Source: Acinetobacter sp. TR3 (lineage in GTDB: Bacteria > Pseudomonadota > Gammaproteobacteria > Pseudomonadales > Moraxellaceae). From it: a stretch of DNA of 64,000 nt. The translations under genes were made by a program, and so were the position numbers. Of the stretch, positions 18,106 to 27,327 are shown piece by piece (within the stretch, counting starts at the first letter, position 1; each line of letters begins with the position of its first letter). Below the pieces are notes generated by a model, which searched no databases, had not been told where the DNA came from, and worked only from the letters and a program-made list of their open reading frames with translations. The stretch is from assembly GCF_027105055.1 (NCBI RefSeq), contig NZ_CP114264.1, positions 310,001 to 374,000 of the forward strand. Direction: 5' to 3'.

Positions 18106-19916
18106 TAGTGTTCCTCCATCGGTTTTAATTGTGTAGCATTTGGAATAGTTGGATTTGATAAAGTTTGCTCTGCAATTTGACGTTGTTTATATTCCGAAAT
18201 ATGCTCGCCTTGTAGCGTCGGTTTTGAGATAACATCTGGAATTAATACCGCATTATGATCCTCAACCTCACCACCATATTTAGTTTCAGGCAAATACGCT
18301 GCATCAAATGGCTGCACGCTAATGGCACGACCTTGACTATCATGTTTTAGAATCGCTTGTTGATAAAGCGCATGATTTTGAATTTGTTGTGCAGTTGAAG
18401 TTGTATAACTCTGAATTGGTGCTGCAAATACAACATAACTTATCAAAGCAGTCAGTAATACATAGATTGCTTTGTCATTCCGATTAGGTGCTGTATCAGG
18501 TAGTGATTGATAAGCGATATATGCTGATTCTTTAGGATTTTCTTCGGGTTGGCTAGCACGCCAAAAAAGGATAAAACCAACACGTGTGAATGCGATAATG
18601 CTGAGTAAGCTAACAATCAGAATAACAGCAATAATCCAACCTTGATAAGGCGCTTCAGCGGTAGCCTGTAAGATAAAAACTTTACCTAAGAAACCACTGA
18701 AAGGGGGTAGACCTGCCATCATGAGTGCAATGGTAAAATAAGTAAAAGCAGCCGCTTTTTCCTGTTTGATTTTAGGTGCAACTTTTAAGTGGTCTTTGAA
18801 AGAACCACGTTGTGAGGTCATCCAACCACAGAATAAATAGAATGCAGCGGCAACCAGCGTACTATGTACTAAATAATACAATGCTGCTGACCATGCTTGG
18901 GTATTAAACATGGCAATAGCGATGAGTAATGTTCCAATCGATGACAACACCATAAAGCCAACAAAACGGCGTAAGCGTTCAGCAGCAATTGCGCCGATTA
19001 CACCATATAATGAAGTAATCAAACCAATCATTAATAAGCAGTTTTTGAAAATACTCTGTGCCATTGCATCATCAAAAACAGTACCATTGACACGTAGAAT
19101 GGCATAAATACCAACTTTGGTCATAATAGTAAAAATTGCAGCAACGGGTGTGCTTGCAACAGCATAGGTTTTTGGTAGCCAAAAGCCGACAGGTAGCATT
19201 GCTGCTTTGATTCCAAATACTACAAACAGTAACAAGCCACCCGCGATAGCAAGTTTATGTTGATCGCTGTCTAGGGTTGGGATAAGGCGACCCACATCAG
19301 CCATATTTAAACTACCAACACTGCTGTAGATCATCCCTAAACCAATCAAAAATAGCGCTGATGCGAGTAAGTTAATCGTGACGTAATGTATGCCTAGCTG
19401 GAAACGCGGTCGCCCTTGACCATGTAATAGCAATACATAAGATGCCATTAACAGGATTTCAAAAAACACGAATAAGTTAAATAAGTCACCTGTCAGGAAT
19501 GCACCCGTTATACCCATTAATAAAAAATGGAACATGGTGTGGAAATAGCGCCCACGTGTGTCCCAGTTATCACTTGCATACCAAATGACAGGCACTGCAA
19601 GTGCATAAGTGAGCACCAACATGAATGCAGCGAGACGATCGAGAGCTAAAACAATTCCAAAAGGAGCAGACCATTCACCAAGTTGGTAAACGGTAACTTG
19701 ACCTGTATTGGCGATCATCAAATAACTGATTGCTGTGATTAAGCCTAGAAGTGCAGAACCTAAACTAATGCCACGTCGCCAAGGTTGGCGCCAATCCTGT
19801 TTTAGAGAACCGGAACCAGGATTGCCTAATAAAAGTAATAAAAAACTCGTAAATGCTGGAATCAAAATACTTAAAATAGGAGTATGAGCATGCCAAAAAT
19901 TATTGAAATCAAACAT
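18105..19916 (-). CDS. mrpD: Na+/H+ antiporter subunit D (MrpD/MnhD)
   Basis: NADH-dehydrogenase-like (proton_antipo_M) subunit related to NuoM/NuoN. It is 603 residues with about 14 membrane segments. The conserved FFEILLMASY glutamate and the lysine-bearing KAAMLPVGFWLPKTYA segment of the ion path are present. The C-terminal 120 residues form a polar tail longer than in many MrpD proteins. One-base overlaps with mrpC and mrpE. Confidence 0.93.
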   Translation of the reverse strand: MFDFNNFWHAHTPILSILIPAFTSFLLLLLGNPGSGSLKQDWRQPWRRGISLGSALLGLITAISYLMIANTGQVTVYQLGEWSAPFGIVLALDRLAAFMLVLTYALAVPVIWYASDNWDTRGRYFHTMFHFLLMGITGAFLTGDLFNLFVFFEILLMASYVLLLHGQGRPRFQLGIHYVTINLLASALFLIGLGMIYSSVGSLNMADVGRLIPTLDSDQHKLAIAGGLLLFVVFGIKAAMLPVGFWLPKTYAVASTPVAAIFTIMTKVGIYAILRVNGTVFDDAMAQSIFKNCLLMIGLITSLYGVIGAIAAERLRRFVGFMVLSSIGTLLIAIAMFNTQAWSAALYYLVHSTLVAAAFYLFCGWMTSQRGSFKDHLKVAPKIKQEKAAAFTYFTIALMMAGLPPFSGFLGKVFILQATAEAPYQGWIIAVILIVSLLSIIAFTRVGFILFWRASQPEENPKESAYIAYQSLPDTAPNRNDKAIYVLLTALISYVVFAAPIQSYTTSTAQQIQNHALYQQAILKHDSQGRAISVQPFDAAYLPETKYGGEVEDHNAVLIPDVISKPTLQGEHISEYKQRQIAEQTLSNPTIPNATQLKPMEEH

Positions 19917-20284
19917 TATGGCTCATCCTCACGTGGGTCATAAGTTACCGTTGGTTCTTCTTTGGAGTCAACATGATCTGTTCCAGATTCATAGCGACTA
20001 CGTAAAGCAAGCTGTACAATAAAAGCGGTTGTTGCAAAACCAATCACAATCGCAGTCAGTACCAACGCTTGCGGTAACGGATCTGTTACTTTAGTTGTTT
20101 CTGTAATGATTGCAGGTGCATTAATTTGAATACGACCGACTGCAAATAAAAATAAATTTACGGCATAACCGATCATGGCCAGACCGAGTACGACAGGAAA
20201 GGTTCTGGCACGTAAAATTAAATAGATGCCTGTTGCTGTTAGAAGACCAATTCCCGAAGCGAGCAAAAATTCAATACTAACCAT
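19916..20284 (-). CDS. mrpC: Na+/H+ antiporter subunit C (MrpC/MnhC, NuoK-like)
   Basis: 122 residues, three membrane segments, related to NuoK. GIGLLTATGIYLILRA and DPLPQALVLTAIVIGFATTAFI are the family cores; the latter carries the conserved PLPQALVLTAIVI stretch. An acidic cytoplasmic tail ends the protein. Two bases separate it from the mrpA stop. Confidence 0.93.
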   Translation of the reverse strand: MVSIEFLLASGIGLLTATGIYLILRARTFPVVLGLAMIGYAVNLFLFAVGRIQINAPAIITETTKVTDPLPQALVLTAIVIGFATTAFIVQLALRSRYESGTDHVDSKEEPTVTYDPREDEP

Positions 20285-20286
20285 TT

Positions 20287-23130
20287 TTATTTATCTCCAC
20301 TTGGAACAGGTCCAGACATACTTGAGTGACGCGAATCACCTAAGACTGAAATTAGCAGCATTGTCGCGCCAACAACGGTCATATAAACCCCGAGATCAAA
20401 TGAGACAGCCGAAGCTAAATGCATTTTCCCCAATAATGGTGGTTCTATATAAATATGTGCTGTTGTTAAGAATGGGCGTGTCCAAAACCAAGCTGCAATA
20501 CCCGTTAAACCTGCAATTGCTAAACCTGAGCCAATCCAAATCTCATATAAGCGACCAGATTTTGCTTTAATCAATTGCTCAGCTTGATCTTGACCCAATA
20601 CGATATATTGAATGATGAGTGCCATTGCCGTGATCAGACCTGCAATGAATCCACCCCCGGGATAGTTATGCCCACGCATAAAAATGTAGATACTGACGAC
20701 AAGGGCAAGAGGAAGTACCCATGAGGCTGAAATACGTAACATCAATGGTGAAGGGTTAAAACGATAAGATAAACCTTGTGTCATGGTAGTGCCATGCGCA
20801 CGCATACCATCCATGAGACACAGTGCTCCTATTGCTGCAATACCCAATACTGTAATTTCACCGAAGGTATCAAAACCACGGAAATCAACAAGAATGACAT
20901 TGACGACGTTTGAACCACCGCCTAATGGGAGGGATTGTTGTAAGAAGAACCATGAGATTGAATTATGTTCTCGTGTTAGTATTAGCCATGTAATCCAACC
21001 AATACCGATACCACCTGCGATTGCTAAGCTTGCATCTCGCCAGCGGCGTGGACGACTCGATTCGTAAGGGGTTAACTGCGGTAATAACGATAAGCTCATC
21101 AACAATAAAACAGTAGTAACAACGTCAACTGTGATCTGAGTAAGTGCAAGATCTGGTGCAGATAGGGTGACAAACACCATGGTGACAACAAGTCCAACAG
21201 CACCACTAATTAAAACAGCTTTAATCCGTTCGTGGTGGAACCACAACATCATCCAACAGCCAGAGAATAATGTGAGCCATAAGACCACAGCAATCCATGG
21301 AGCATGGGTAAGCTCACGTGTGCCAGTTGTTAAACCCTGATTGAATAGGGGTAAACCCACCATGATGATGCTAAAGAAAACAATCCAAAGAAGATAACTT
21401 TGTAGAGAACCAGTTTCTGTCTTTTGTTTGATTTTTCGACTGGTAAGTAAGAGATGCTTCAGGAATGATTCAAATAAAAGTTTGCCTTGGAATTTACCTA
21501 AATAAGGGTCTAAGTCAATTTTACGTAAACGCTCATTTTTAATGAGGCTAAAGTAAAATAAACCACCACCCATCAATGCAATCAGACTCATGATTAAAGG
21601 TGCATTAATACCATGCCAAATCGCTAAGTGAACACCCTCAAATTCAGGTTGAGCCAAACTCGCACGCATTACACTATTCACGACTGTTCCAGCCAATAGT
21701 GCAGGCAGAATACCGACCAGAATACATAATGTCGCTAATATAATCGCTGGTAAGCGCATTCCGAGAGGTGGTTCGTGCGCATCTTTATTAGGAATGTGTT
21801 TACCAATCCCACCATCAAAGAACACACCATGTACCAAACGAATAGAATAAGTAACAGCAAAAATACCGGATAAAGTTGCTACGGTGGCTGCAATTATCAT
21901 TACTGGGCCTGATAGGTTTGCCAGTAATTCCGTAAAGAACATCTCTTTGGAAATAAAGCCATTGGTCAGCGGTACACCAGCCATCGAAGCAGCGGTGATC
22001 ATGGTTAGGGTACCTGTGAACGGAAGGAGTTGCCAGATACCACTGAGCTTACGTAAATCACGTGTTCCTGTTTCATGATCAATAATGCCTGCAATCATGA
22101 AAAGAGCAGCTTTGAATGTTGCATGATTAATGATATGAAAGATTGCTGCTGCAACAGCGAGTGGTGAACCAATGCCGAGTAAACAAACAATCAAACCTAA
22201 ATGGCTGATGGTTGAATAAGCTAAAAGCCCTTTGAGATCTTCTTTGAATATGGCGAAACCTGCTGCCATACACAAGGTAAATAGACCAACAAAGGTCACA
22301 ATGTTGTGGTACAGCGCAGCACCAATAAATAGAGGGGCTAAACGTGCTAATAAGAAAATGCCTGCTTTTACCATCGTTGCTGAATGTAGATAGGCTGAAA
22401 CAGGGGTGGGAGCTGCCATTGCATTTGGCAACCAAAAGTGAAAAGGAAATTGCGCACTTTTGGTAAATGCACCTAATAAAATTAAAAGTAGCGTTGGAAT
22501 AAATAACTGATGTTGTTGAATGGAGTCTTTCATTAACACCAATTGGTCAATCTGGTAAGTACCCGTGATTTGTCCTAAGAGGACAAAGCCCCCTAGCATC
22601 GCCAAACCGCCCATCCCTGTGATGGTGAGTGCCATACGTGCGCCACGTTGGGCGGCATCATATTGACTCCAATAGCCCACGAGCAAGAATGAAGAAATAC
22701 TGGTCAGTTCCCAAAATACCAGTAAGATAATCAAATTGTTGGAGAGTGAAATTCCAAGCATAGCCGCCATGAATAGCATGAGCAACTGATACAGTTTACT
22801 GAGTGAGTTTTTGGGACTGAGATAATAATAGGCATAAATATAAATCAGTGTGCCGATCCCACTAATCAGTAAGCCGAATAATAATCCTAACGCATCAAGG
22901 CGAAAACTAAGATTGATGCCTAGTTGTGGAAGCCATTCCCAACTCTGTTGCAGGGCATTACCCTGTAAAACCGTTTCAGCTTGGCTAAGCAGTAAAATAA
23001 AACAACTCAGGCTAATGCCAATTGCTCCAATTGCCGTCATACCCCGTGAAATACGTTGCAATTGTGAGACAAGGGTTGTGCCAAGTATGAGTGGTAATAA
23101 AATAATAATCGGTAGCACACTGATATCCAT
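20287..23130 (-). CDS. mrpA: Fused Na+/H+ antiporter subunit A/B (MrpAB)
   Basis: 947 residues: an NuoL-like MrpA part (about 1-660) with LVFWELTSISSFLLVGYW and FPFHFWLPNAMAAPTPVSAYLHSATMVKAG, a MrpA C-terminal domain with FRGFDTFGEITVLGIAAIG, and a MrpB-like end (about 800-935) with RGHNYPGGGFIAGL. The fusion explains why the operon has six genes rather than seven. Expected function is Na+(K+)/H+ exchange for pH and salt homeostasis. First gene of the operon; no strong ribosome site is visible, but a hairpin lies 10 bp upstream. Confidence 0.94.
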   Translation of the reverse strand: MDISVLPIIILLPLILGTTLVSQLQRISRGMTAIGAIGISLSCFILLLSQAETVLQGNALQQSWEWLPQLGINLSFRLDALGLLFGLLISGIGTLIYIYAYYYLSPKNSLSKLYQLLMLFMAAMLGISLSNNLIILLVFWELTSISSFLLVGYWSQYDAAQRGARMALTITGMGGLAMLGGFVLLGQITGTYQIDQLVLMKDSIQQHQLFIPTLLLILLGAFTKSAQFPFHFWLPNAMAAPTPVSAYLHSATMVKAGIFLLARLAPLFIGAALYHNIVTFVGLFTLCMAAGFAIFKEDLKGLLAYSTISHLGLIVCLLGIGSPLAVAAAIFHIINHATFKAALFMIAGIIDHETGTRDLRKLSGIWQLLPFTGTLTMITAASMAGVPLTNGFISKEMFFTELLANLSGPVMIIAATVATLSGIFAVTYSIRLVHGVFFDGGIGKHIPNKDAHEPPLGMRLPAIILATLCILVGILPALLAGTVVNSVMRASLAQPEFEGVHLAIWHGINAPLIMSLIALMGGGLFYFSLIKNERLRKIDLDPYLGKFQGKLLFESFLKHLLLTSRKIKQKTETGSLQSYLLWIVFFSIIMVGLPLFNQGLTTGTRELTHAPWIAVVLWLTLFSGCWMMLWFHHERIKAVLISGAVGLVVTMVFVTLSAPDLALTQITVDVVTTVLLLMSLSLLPQLTPYESSRPRRWRDASLAIAGGIGIGWITWLILTREHNSISWFFLQQSLPLGGGSNVVNVILVDFRGFDTFGEITVLGIAAIGALCLMDGMRAHGTTMTQGLSYRFNPSPLMLRISASWVLPLALVVSIYIFMRGHNYPGGGFIAGLITAMALIIQYIVLGQDQAEQLIKAKSGRLYEIWIGSGLAIAGLTGIAAWFWTRPFLTTAHIYIEPPLLGKMHLASAVSFDLGVYMTVVGATMLLISVLGDSRHSSMSGPVPSGDK

Positions 23131-23139
23131 GTCGATGAT

Positions 23140-23159
23140 TTAGGTCGAGAGAGACCTAA
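23140..23159 (-). promoter_or_regulatory. Leader hairpin next to the mrpA start
   Basis: TTAGGTC (23140-23146) and GACCTAA (23153-23159) form perfect 7-bp arms around a 6-nt loop. It ends 10 bp before the mrpA ATG, where it could affect ribosome access. The role is inferred from position. Confidence 0.4.
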
Positions 23160-23245
23160 TGGTGGATTTTCTTCCAAGACTTAAGGCATTCAAAGAGAAA
23201 GCCAAATTTTCAAGTCTCGAAACCCAATCAAGTTAACGGAAAGGG

Positions 23246-23266
23246 CAAGTTGTATTGCACAACTTG
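23246..23266. promoter_or_regulatory. 21-bp palindrome in the mrp leader
   Basis: CAAGTTGT (23246-23253), spacer ATTGC, ACAACTTG (23259-23266): perfect 8-bp arms. It begins about 15 bp downstream of the predicted -10 hexamer, in or at the start of the transcript. It could be an operator or an RNA hairpin; no regulator can be named. Confidence 0.45.
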
Positions 23267-23280
23267 AAAGTAAAAAATGA

Positions 23281-23308
23281 ATTTTATTTTACTATAAAAA
23301 ATCAACAA
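23281..23308 (-). promoter_or_regulatory. Candidate sigma-70 promoter of the mrp operon
   Basis: On the minus strand TTGTTG (23308-23303), 16-bp spacer, TAAAAT (23286-23281). It lies about 150 bp upstream of mrpA in AT-rich sequence. Confidence 0.5.
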
Positions 23309-23559
23309 AAATCTGATGTTATTACATGAAAATAACAACATCTTTGTCGCTAAAACTTGTCTATCAATGTTTTTTGTTCGCTATTTAATTGAATATTTTC
23401 CATTCAATTATCTGTATACATAAGAGGGATAGAGATCTGGTCTTGGATCAAATGCTTGTCCCTACAATCTAGTGTTCAGGTATATAAGACCTATTCAAAA
23501 GAAAAAATTGATCTCTAGTTTATGAGGATTAATGATGCAATCAAGCTTAAACCCCAATA

Positions 23560-24942
23560 TTAAAGTGATGTCTCTTGAGGGGTATCATCAATTTTAAGTA
23601 GATGAAGCAAATTACTCTTTTCTTGCTCATCAAGCGCTTGGATTTGATGAAAGAGTTCATCAACTTTACTGATCAAAGTTTCTGATTCTAATAAGTGTTG
23701 ATTCTGCTGCAAGAGAATGCTTTCTGATTGACTTAACTCATTATAGAGTTGTGAAAGTTGTTGTTGAGATTTCTCAAGATTAATCTCATAAATTTCTTTA
23801 TCACCTAACCTTAAGCATTGATATTCTAAAGCATGTTCTAATAATTCATCGCGATTGCCTGAAGCAATAATTTGCAGTCTTGGAAATGCTTGATGTAAAC
23901 GCTCTAAAATTTCAGCACTCATATTTTGATCTAACTGATGCTCAATTTGATCAATTAATAATATGCCTTCACCTTCTAAACAAGGGTCGAAACAATGTGG
24001 ATTAAGCAAGCATAAACGACGTGTAATATCACCTACCAATGCAATCCATGATTTAAGAGAGGCCGATAATTGCTGAAATGGAATGGTCTGATCTTTGTAA
24101 CGCACCATTAATTGAAGCTTAGGGATATATTGAATATAGATATCATTCAATTCTGGAAAAATGGTATGTAAGCTTTTTTTCAGCGCATATAAATTAGGTG
24201 CTGAAAGTTGTTTAGGATGATTCATCAGTTCTTGTTGTAATTGCTGCAAAACCTCTGATTGATTCTGCTGACTGAAATCGTTGCCAATAATACGTCTGAC
24301 AATGTGGGCAGAGTGAGCATTTTCAACATCACTAATTTCTCGTAGCCACTCAAAGAAACGCGCAAAAGTTGTGTATGGAATCGCCATTAAATCGTAGGCA
24401 GCAATATCTTGTAATGTTCCTGGTGCATTCTTACTTTGTAAATTGACTTCTTGCACAAAACGTTCAGCAGGATAGTAGGCAATGAACGGTAAACCAAATA
24501 ACGGGTCTTGAAGACTGGTTTTTTGATACAACGACACCATTTGATCCAATTGTTGAGTTTCAACTTGGCTAATGCCCACGCCTTGACTGTTAAATGTTTT
24601 AAATAATTTCCAACTACAGTTCTGAGTGTCAGTCATTTGTGCAGAGCTACTTTCTGGTAGATGATGATTTAATTCGCTGCTCATTCTAACTTGGACTTGA
24701 ACTTTGGCTTGTAAGCGTGTCAACAAAATATCTTGATCAGCAATCACAACACCAGCAGTGCGAATATCTTTATAACGTGCGGAGAACCACGTTAAGGCTT
24801 GATAGATATTTCTTAAAATTGTAGTTTTGCCTGTGGCTTGCTCACCTAAAATAAGCGTGATGGGACGTTTTGCAGGTTGAAATTCAATGGTTAAATCTCG
24901 AAACATCCCAACATGTTTAAATAGCACTGATTCAAGTTGCAT
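23560..24942 (-). CDS. AAA family ATPase, COG3950/RecF-like, unknown function
   Basis: 460 residues. The N-terminus reads as an SMC/RecF-type ATPase: FKHVGMFRDLTIEFQP then Walker A GEQATGKTT (about 32-41). FIAYYPAERFVQ and FFEWLREISDVENA are features of the predicted ATP-binding proteins of COG3950. A Walker B-like ILLIDQIEHQLD (about residue 330) has Gln where these ATPases usually have the catalytic Glu. After the ATPase core the protein ends in a coiled-coil segment (about 390-450); no TOPRIM or HNH nuclease domain is visible. It lies 23 bp after a UvrD-like helicase on the same strand, which suggests a joint role in DNA metabolism or defence. The function is unknown. Confidence 0.75.
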   Translation of the reverse strand: MQLESVLFKHVGMFRDLTIEFQPAKRPITLILGEQATGKTTILRNIYQALTWFSARYKDIRTAGVVIADQDILLTRLQAKVQVQVRMSSELNHHLPESSSAQMTDTQNCSWKLFKTFNSQGVGISQVETQQLDQMVSLYQKTSLQDPLFGLPFIAYYPAERFVQEVNLQSKNAPGTLQDIAAYDLMAIPYTTFARFFEWLREISDVENAHSAHIVRRIIGNDFSQQNQSEVLQQLQQELMNHPKQLSAPNLYALKKSLHTIFPELNDIYIQYIPKLQLMVRYKDQTIPFQQLSASLKSWIALVGDITRRLCLLNPHCFDPCLEGEGILLIDQIEHQLDQNMSAEILERLHQAFPRLQIIASGNRDELLEHALEYQCLRLGDKEIYEINLEKSQQQLSQLYNELSQSESILLQQNQHLLESETLISKVDELFHQIQALDEQEKSNLLHLLKIDDTPQETSL

Positions 24943-24965
24943 AAGCTCCCCCTGAACATAAGCGC

Positions 24966-26468
24966 TTAACCTACGGACTGGCGAAGACTTGAGGGAGCGC
25001 CCCGTTTTAATTGTTGTATCAAATCGTAAAGATGATGAATATTTAAACTTACTTTAGCACGAGTACAGGCAACATAAAGTAATCTTAATTCCTCATCTGT
25101 AATTTTGTGTTCTAGTCCATTGATTTTAAATTGATAATCATCTTCGATATGCACACGATTCCATTCCAAGCCTTTGGCTTTATGTGCGGTGGAAATCACA
25201 TAATCTGCTTGTTCAATGGGCGTGATTTTAGCAAGCGCTTTTTTGAGTGGCTCAGTACCGTGATCATCAACCAGTTTAACTAAGGGCTTAATATCACTAC
25301 CATCATTGGTTTCACAATATTCATGCACATCATGCCAAGAGTTGAACCAAGCCAATTCGGGTACATCGGTAATACGTTTGCCTTGTTTGAGTAAACTGGC
25401 TGCATCAACAAAACGACTGAGTTTTTGGTGATCAGCTTGCAAACCGACTTTGTCACCATGTACTAAACCTGAGAGTAATAGTTCCATTGCTCTTGCATTG
25501 GTACGGCATAGAATTGCATCACGCATTTTGGTATGCGGTTTATTCACCACACTCGATTTAACATTTGGATTGCCAAGTAGCGGAACAGTTTCATTTAATG
25601 CACCCAGCAGACTATTGGCAACATCAGCAATTGCATCGCCAAAACGGAAAGAGGTGGTTAAGCGACTTTCATGTAATGGCATTTGTTGCATGGCATTGAC
25701 CGCACCACGCCAAGCATAGATTTGTTGATGTGCATCACCGACATAAATCACTTGTGTGCTTTTTTGGCGTAGTAAAATGCCAAGCATCAATGGGTCAGCA
25801 TCTTGTGCTTCATCAAACAGAACATAATCTGTTGGAATATTGGGTTCTGATAATGCCCAAAGTTTGAGGTAAATATCGTGACCAATGCCTGCTTGATGAT
25901 TTTGATCAATCGACTCTAACCAACGGCGTTCAACTGCTGGATATAAGTGCTGTTGTAACGATTCAATATCATCTTGATGCAACCAGTTAGGTGCTTGGAT
26001 ATGACGAGGGGCAGGGTATTGTGAGCTGGTCGAGCAGAAATAGCTGACGGCATTGGCAACCAAACTCGCAAGACGACTTGGCATCAATACATATTTTTCG
26101 TAACGTCCACCCATTAAACGACGCAGCGTAATAGGCTCTAAACGATATTCTTTAGCGATAAAACTTGGGCTTAAGCGAGGTAGTCGTAATTTATCAGTCA
26201 CGCCACGCGGTACGCTACGAAAGGCAAGAGAGTGAAAGGTACGACAATTTACATTGCCATGAAATTTACTCTGTGCTTCAGATGCAATGGCTTTGTTGAA
26301 AGCCAAATACATACCACGCCGTTCGGGCATGGCATCACTGATCATTTGTAAAGTCGTGGTTTTACCTGTGCCAGCATACGCAATCACTTTAAAGGACTGA
26401 CCTAAACGAGCATTGTCTATCGCAATCGCTTGCTCATAGGTGGCTTTGGGTTTCTCGATATTCGACAC
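24966..26468 (-). CDS. UvrD/Rep-family superfamily 1 DNA helicase
   Basis: 500 residues with all helicase motifs: Q/I region with AYAGTGKTTTL (about 30-40), motif Ia AFNKAIASEA, motif II FDEAQDADP, motif III GDAHQQIYAWRG, motif IV TSFRFG, motif V TAHKAKGLEW and motif VI LYVACTRAK. It is shorter than UvrD or Rep (about 670-720) because the 1B/2B subdomains are reduced, giving a size like GajB or Fbh1-type helicases. The start is GTG at 26468, with no clear ribosome site, 9 bp after hisIE, so translation may be coupled. The AAA ATPase gene follows. Confidence 0.88.
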   Translation of the reverse strand: MSNIEKPKATYEQAIAIDNARLGQSFKVIAYAGTGKTTTLQMISDAMPERRGMYLAFNKAIASEAQSKFHGNVNCRTFHSLAFRSVPRGVTDKLRLPRLSPSFIAKEYRLEPITLRRLMGGRYEKYVLMPSRLASLVANAVSYFCSTSSQYPAPRHIQAPNWLHQDDIESLQQHLYPAVERRWLESIDQNHQAGIGHDIYLKLWALSEPNIPTDYVLFDEAQDADPLMLGILLRQKSTQVIYVGDAHQQIYAWRGAVNAMQQMPLHESRLTTSFRFGDAIADVANSLLGALNETVPLLGNPNVKSSVVNKPHTKMRDAILCRTNARAMELLLSGLVHGDKVGLQADHQKLSRFVDAASLLKQGKRITDVPELAWFNSWHDVHEYCETNDGSDIKPLVKLVDDHGTEPLKKALAKITPIEQADYVISTAHKAKGLEWNRVHIEDDYQFKINGLEHKITDEELRLLYVACTRAKVSLNIHHLYDLIQQLKRGAPSSLRQSVG

Positions 26469-26477
26469 AGGCAGGGG

Positions 26478-27245
26478 TTACGCTTCTTGGCTACGGTTGG
26501 CTTTTTCAACCAAACCAGAAAGACCTTGGCGACGAGCCAGTTCATCTAGAACTTCTTGTGGATCAAGGTCGAAGTAGCCGAGCATTACAATCGTGTGGAA
26601 CCATAAATCTGCAACTTCATAAATCAGATCATGCTTATTTTCTAAAGAAGCATGTGCTGCATAATCTTTGGCTGCAATAATGCTTTCGATGCTTTCTTCG
26701 CCGACTTTTTCTAAAATTTTATTAATGCCTTTTTTGTATAGGCTGGCAACATAAGAATTATCTGCTTCAGCTTTTTTACGTTCTTGCATCAAACGCCCTA
26801 AGTGACTGAGTACGTCAACTTGTTCAGCTTGACCATGATCGTGTGCTTCGACTTTTGCAGATGCGCCGTAAATTGCAGTTGGATCTTTCAGTTGAGCATC
26901 TACAATCTCCCAACCTTGAGGGGTCAGTTTGCGATAGAAACAAGATTCACGACCTGTATGGCAAGCAATTCCACCATGCTGTTCAATTTGCAGAATAATC
27001 ACATCAGCATCGCAATCTAAACGAATTTCATGCACTGTTTGGAAATGCCCTGATTCTTCGCCTTTGTGCCACAATTTTTGACGTGAACGTGAGTAATACA
27101 AAGCTTGATTTTTTTCAGCAGTCAGTTGTAAGGCTTCACGATTCATCCACGCAACCATTAACACTCGACCAGTTTGATGATGTTGTGCAATGGCAGGAAC
27201 AAGACCATTGGAATCAAATTTAACTTCATCTAACCAGTTTGACAT
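26478..27245 (-). CDS. hisI: Bifunctional phosphoribosyl-AMP cyclohydrolase / phosphoribosyl-ATP pyrophosphatase
   Basis: Steps 2 and 3 of histidine synthesis, HisIE. It is about 255 residues. The HisI domain (about 10-125) has the metal site in [24 protein letters not shown] with GRESCFYR. The HisE domain (about 145-250) has [20 protein letters not shown] and the [16 protein letters not shown] helix. Start chosen at ATG 27245 ([10 protein letters not shown]); an in-frame ATG five codons earlier (27260) is equally possible, as neither has a strong ribosome site. No other his gene is in the window. Confidence 0.93.
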   Translation of the reverse strand: MSNWLDEVKFDSNGLVPAIAQHHQTGRVLMVAWMNREALQLTAEKNQALYYSRSRQKLWHKGEESGHFQTVHEIRLDCDADVIILQIEQHGGIACHTGRESCFYRKLTPQGWEIVDAQLKDPTAIYGASAKVEAHDHGQAEQVDVLSHLGRLMQERKKAEADNSYVASLYKKGINKILEKVGEESIESIIAAKDYAAHASLENKHDLIYEVADLWFHTIVMLGYFDLDPQEVLDELARRQGLSGLVEKANRSQEA

Positions 27246-27327
27246 GAGTGAAAAATCCATTGAGCGGAAAGCCGTTAGTGTAGCGGTTGTGACTAGGGTT
27301 GGCTATGCTTGTTGGGTAAAAAATGCT

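Larger units (their letters stand above)
23131..23559. other. Intergenic region upstream of the mrp operon
   Basis: 429 bp between the end of the AAA ATPase gene and mrpA. It holds a minus-strand promoter (23281-23308), a 21-bp palindrome (23246-23266) and the hairpin next to mrpA. The stretch 23310-23560 shows no convincing gene; a 21-codon plus-strand frame at 23532-23597 overlaps the ATPase gene end and is not supported. Confidence 0.5.

Noticed and set aside
23532..23597. A 21-codon plus-strand frame with an AGGA-like site before two ATGs
   Set aside because: It overlaps the 3' end of the AAA ATPase gene on the other strand, has no convincing promoter and no recognisable composition. Chance is more likely.
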